A stretch of DNA of 64,000 nucleotides from Lycocorax pyrrhopterus obiensis (taxonomy: Eukaryota > Chordata > Aves > Passeriformes > Paradisaeidae): the NCBI GenBank assembly GCA_014706295.1, contig JACSVZ010000004.1:9520465-9584464 (forward strand), in the 5' to 3' direction. A program made the translations under genes and the position numbers. This document shows, piece after piece, positions 60,601 through 64,000 of this stretch. A model generated the notes under the pieces. The model ran no database searches, had not been told where the DNA came from, and worked only from the letters and a program-made list of their open reading frames with translations. Position 1 is the stretch's first letter, and the number at the start of each line of letters is the position of its first letter.

Positions 60601-63600
60601 TTTTTATTCCTTAATCGTTATGTTGTTGTCTCTTATCCTTGAGAAGATGGATGCTTTGGATACCTTCTCTGTTCTGTGTAAAAATTCTGCTTTATCTTCG
60701 TCTTTGCCATAACAGTTTTGGACATTTTCCAATTTTAAATGAACTTGTAGTAAGCAATGAGTGTTTGAAGATGGCCTTCATGTCTAATATTGAATGAGTG
60801 TCTGAATTTTTCCTCTTAATCTTCTGTTGCTCTGTTACCTACCCTGTATTTTCTCATGCAGTCATCTTGAGTCACATACCCACAGTCTGGCCAGATGTTC
60901 AGAAGAGCTCTGCTTCTATTCTGGCATTTTAATAAGTAGCCAGGTTTTGTAAAGTCCCTGCTGTGTGTCTGAAACCAGAGTTTCTGGGCAATGTAAACTC
61001 TTGAAAATTAACGTTATGTGCCTAAATTGGAGAGAACTCTTTTGAAATGCAGGCTGAGATTAGGAGTTTCTGAACTACCCAAAATGTATGTTATATAATT
61101 TCCCTACTATAACTTGTCAACTTGAGGTATCAGCGGCCTTCTCACAAGTGTTGCGCTTTCTCTAAAACTAAAGTGCATGGAAAGAAATTCCTAGATACAG
61201 GAAGGCGTGGAAAAGAAGTAACTGTTGACAACACAACAATTCATTCATTTCCTAACATCACAGGTCACGTACTGTATTTTAAGTCAAACAATAAGGCCAT
61301 TGTTCGCACGGGAAAACAAGCACGGTTTATGGAAAGGTTAAAAGACTGGAAAGGTTAAAGGCTGGTTTGTTTTTGGCAAGCTGTGATTTGCTCCTCTCAG
61401 GTGAAGTGGGGAGGTTTCATGCTCTGGCAGTATGCTGGAGCGCCTGCAGAGGAGAGGGGAGGCAGCTGATGTGCTTTGCCATGGCCAGTCTCAGCTCACT
61501 GTTTCCTTGTGCTCTATCCAGCTGCACAGTTTCCAGTTATGTTGTAAACTTCGCAGGGAAGGGACTGCCTCCTTCCTGTGTGTTTATATGGTGTCTGATT
61601 CCATGCAAGCCAGATTTCATCCCAAAGCCTTCTTTTTCTTCATGACATTTTAATAGGTACAAGGAGGTTTGCAGTGTTATAAAGGGGGTGCAAAGATCAA
61701 AATCCTTGACATTTCGGTGAAATTGGCTGCTTAACTGCCCTTCAGAGTCTCTCGTCTTTGTTTTTTCCACTGACAGGCAGCTTGGAGTGGGAATTTTTAT
61801 TGAGTCCCTCTTTAAAGCCTGTTTCTTTAAGGGACTTTGGATCAGGACTTTTAGTTCTCTAGCCACTTGGATTTATCCGCATCTGAAAGGAATTATAAGG
61901 ATCACTCCACATCAGAAATCGCCTGTGTCATGACTGATAAAGTGATATTAAAAGCTGCAGCAGTTGTCATCTATCAACTCGTATCTTCTCTATCAGCTGT
62001 ATTTGTCAAGTTCAACTGGTTTTCTTTCTAGAGTGTCCTGCAAATGATATTTTATAGTCAGGCTAAAAAAAAAACCTCTTTCTTATTAAAAACTGGCTTT
62101 GTTCTAGATTGAAATTCCAGAAAAGAATTTGGTACTCCTAATTGGAAGTGAGGTATACAATTATTGTTTAGTCAAAGGTGTGGATGGAGAGAAGAGCTCA
62201 AATGTAATATTGATGTTTATGCTAGCAAGCACAATTTAATCTTATAAATTAAAAAAAGTAAATGGAAGACTGGAATACTGGAAGCCTGTAAGATACTGAT
62301 TTTGAAATTTAGTGATGATGTTGTTTATACAATTGTGTAAATGCTACAATTGTGTCATTAAGTTTGCAGAAACAAGTGCTCAAATTTTGGCAGCATGAAG
62401 CAGCTTTTTCTAAGACATTTAGGAGTCTAATTGTGCAGAGACACGGGTTTCAGTAGTTGTTTGTTCAGCCTGGCTATTATTGGCTCTGCCTTTTTGCTCC
62501 AGTGGGATCTCAGAGTTCTCAGCATTTCTGAAAGTCAGTCTGCACTACTGTAGGTACTCCAACAGGTACGGAAAACTTGGGTTGCTTTCCAGACTTGGCT
62601 TAGCACCTGGATATATCCAGCGTGCCATGTTCTTGTACACAACACATTACAAGAATAAAAAAATGCACAGTTTAATAAAGCTGGTTTAGACTTGCACTCT
62701 TCCTCCTGTCGTGCAGGGAGCAGTGCAATGATTTCCCTCTGTTCCAGCTGTATTTCCCACATAACACTGTTCTGTCCCACAACAGGTAAAAATAGAGAGC
62801 CAGGGCTTTGGAGGCTGGTCTTGCTGTGAGAGTAAGATGTGAAATTTCAGTACAACCCCACTGTAGCCTTCTGTTTACACAGCCATACTGTCCTGGGACA
62901 GAGTCGCACGGATTGCAAGCATTCTTGCTGCAAGGAATCCGGGTCTGACAGGAACAGCCGATTCCCAAAGCTCAGCTCTGTCTAGAAAACTGGCTCTATT
63001 ATCCAAGATTATGGCAGAGAGCAAACACTCCTCCAGTTTACCATAGCTTTGCCATCAAAAGGAGCTTTCTTTTAGGAGTTTGAGATCCCAAACAGAGTGT
63101 GTTTTCCCAGGAACTTTTGGTTCAAAGCTGACGGGCAGGGTGTCGCTATCAGTGCGGCATGGTTTAGGTTGGGTTTATTCCAAAGGCTCCCAGTGCAGTG
63201 TGTGGCAGAGACATCTCAGCAGACCACACCACCTCCCTGGCACAGGGAAGTAGCTGGCTGAGTACCTTTATGGATTCATGCTGGCTAATAATTCCTGCTG
63301 AGAGGAGGTTTCAGCTTGTTAAATGTCAGTGTTGGTGTGGCACTGGGCAGCCTCTCCCTGCTGTGGGTCAAACCCCACACATAAAGGTACCCTCAGAGCC
63401 ATTTGCTTTGTGGGACATGATACCACACAAGCAACCAGAAAGCTGCTGACCTTAAATGCTGTCTTTTATTGTCAAACATCTTCTTTCAAAACAAAACCCT
63501 TCTGTGATTTCTCTAGTGGAGAGCAGTGCGTTTGGTGTGCAAGGGGGACTGCTGAATATCAGCACACTCCACGTTTGGAGCATTGCCCTTCAGCCATATT

Positions 63601-64000
63601 TCTGCTGCGGAGAGATGACTCTGTTAGAATCATAGTTCAATGAAAATATGGTTCCTCTTAGCAGATGCTCAACCCCTACGTAGCAATTACTGCCTAATGT
63701 TTATTTTGCAGTGGTTACTGAGAGCTGTTGAGTCACTGACATCTTTGTTGAGAGACTTGTTTTGGGTCTTATTTTTTACATAGTGCCGTTTGACGAAGCC
63801 AAAATCTGATTCTCAACGTCTATTGTTTTTCAAGGGCTTTTAGAAAGCTCTCCTAAAAAAAGGCAGCATTAACTGGTTAAGGGCCAGTTAGCAAGGCCAG
63901 ACAGAAACACCAGCAGGGTGTGTGAATTCTGACTGTCATCTTCATACATGCAGAGGTCAAGACAGTGACACAGCATATGCAGATAGCAAGCCTTAAATAT
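57631..64000. other. Mostly unique non-coding DNA
   Basis: Apart from the fold-back relic at 59644-59713, no gene, RNA or repeat was recognised in the last 6.4 kb. Frames of up to 145 codons (minus 59030-59467) have no domain. T-rich runs occur near 59766 and an A-rich run near 62066. Confidence 0.5.
59644..59713. repeat. Relic of fold-back amniote repeat (TAGCTCCATTGACTTCAATG type)
   Basis: CAGCTGGTACGTATCACTG, TAGCTCCATTGACTTCAATG, AACTGCGCCAGTTTACATTA and ACTGAGGAGCTG follow a palindromic repeat common in reptiles and present in birds. In it, CAGCTGGTGTAAATC arms flank a centre reading TAGCTCCATTGACTTCAATG. The centre is intact here and the arms have drifted. Confidence 0.6.

Noticed and set aside
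1..64000. CRISPR array, operon, phage or other prokaryotic system
   Set aside because: No regularly spaced repeats with unique spacers, no dense gene packing, and the repeat content is avian.

Overview
This window looks like non-coding DNA from a bird nuclear genome. The evidence is the repeat content. There are several copies of the 3' end of CR1, the dominant LINE of birds, with its A-T-T-C-T-R-T-G-A type tails. There are three related endogenous-retrovirus LTRs, plus very old relics of amniote-wide repeats. No Alu, L1 or B1-like sequence was seen. Composition is AT-rich (about 40% GC by eye) and CpG-poor. No bacterial-type gene organisation, rRNA, tRNA or CRISPR array was recognised. The order of bird cannot be settled by eye.

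No protein-coding gene could be supported. The longest open frames (182, 173 and 166 codons) are about what chance gives in 64 kb of six-frame AT-rich sequence, and none shows a recognisable protein family. Two short exon-like intervals are flagged as weak candidates: plus strand 54792-54903 and minus strand 25987-26090. The window is best read as intergenic DNA or part of a very long intron.

Layout. 1-6300 is mostly unique, with a diverged tandem duplication (1276-1490), a probable older LTR with a CCAAT/TATA promoter (about 2366-2870) and a GC-rich block (5935-6240) beside a CR1 (6304-6780). 6.8-20 kb is largely unique with a MIR-like relic, homopolymers and a few blocks that look like conserved regulatory DNA. 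20-38.4 kb is the transposon-rich part. It holds CR1 copies at 20158, 22816, 25165 and 38052, an ancient CR1 at 34628, and three solo LTRs of one family (25264-25705, 30029-30464, 36346-36770). Each LTR has TGATGCC...CATCA-type ends and a perfect 4-bp target duplication. The first LTR sits inside a CR1 and splits it. 38.4-56 kb is mostly unique with old SINE-like relics, a (CTG)11 repeat, pyrimidine tracts and an (AT)19 repeat. 56.6-57.6 kb holds a decayed CR1 ORF2 fragment on the minus strand, followed by an oppositely oriented CR1 tail. 57.6-64 kb is unique apart from one old fold-back repeat.

There is no gene system acting together here, and I found no undescribed biological system. The best-supported observations are the nested LTR-in-CR1 insertion, the octamer plus TATA arrangement shared by the LTR family, the CR1 ORF2 relic, and the palindromic amniote repeat relics. 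All repeat calls rest on recognition by eye; no database search was possible.
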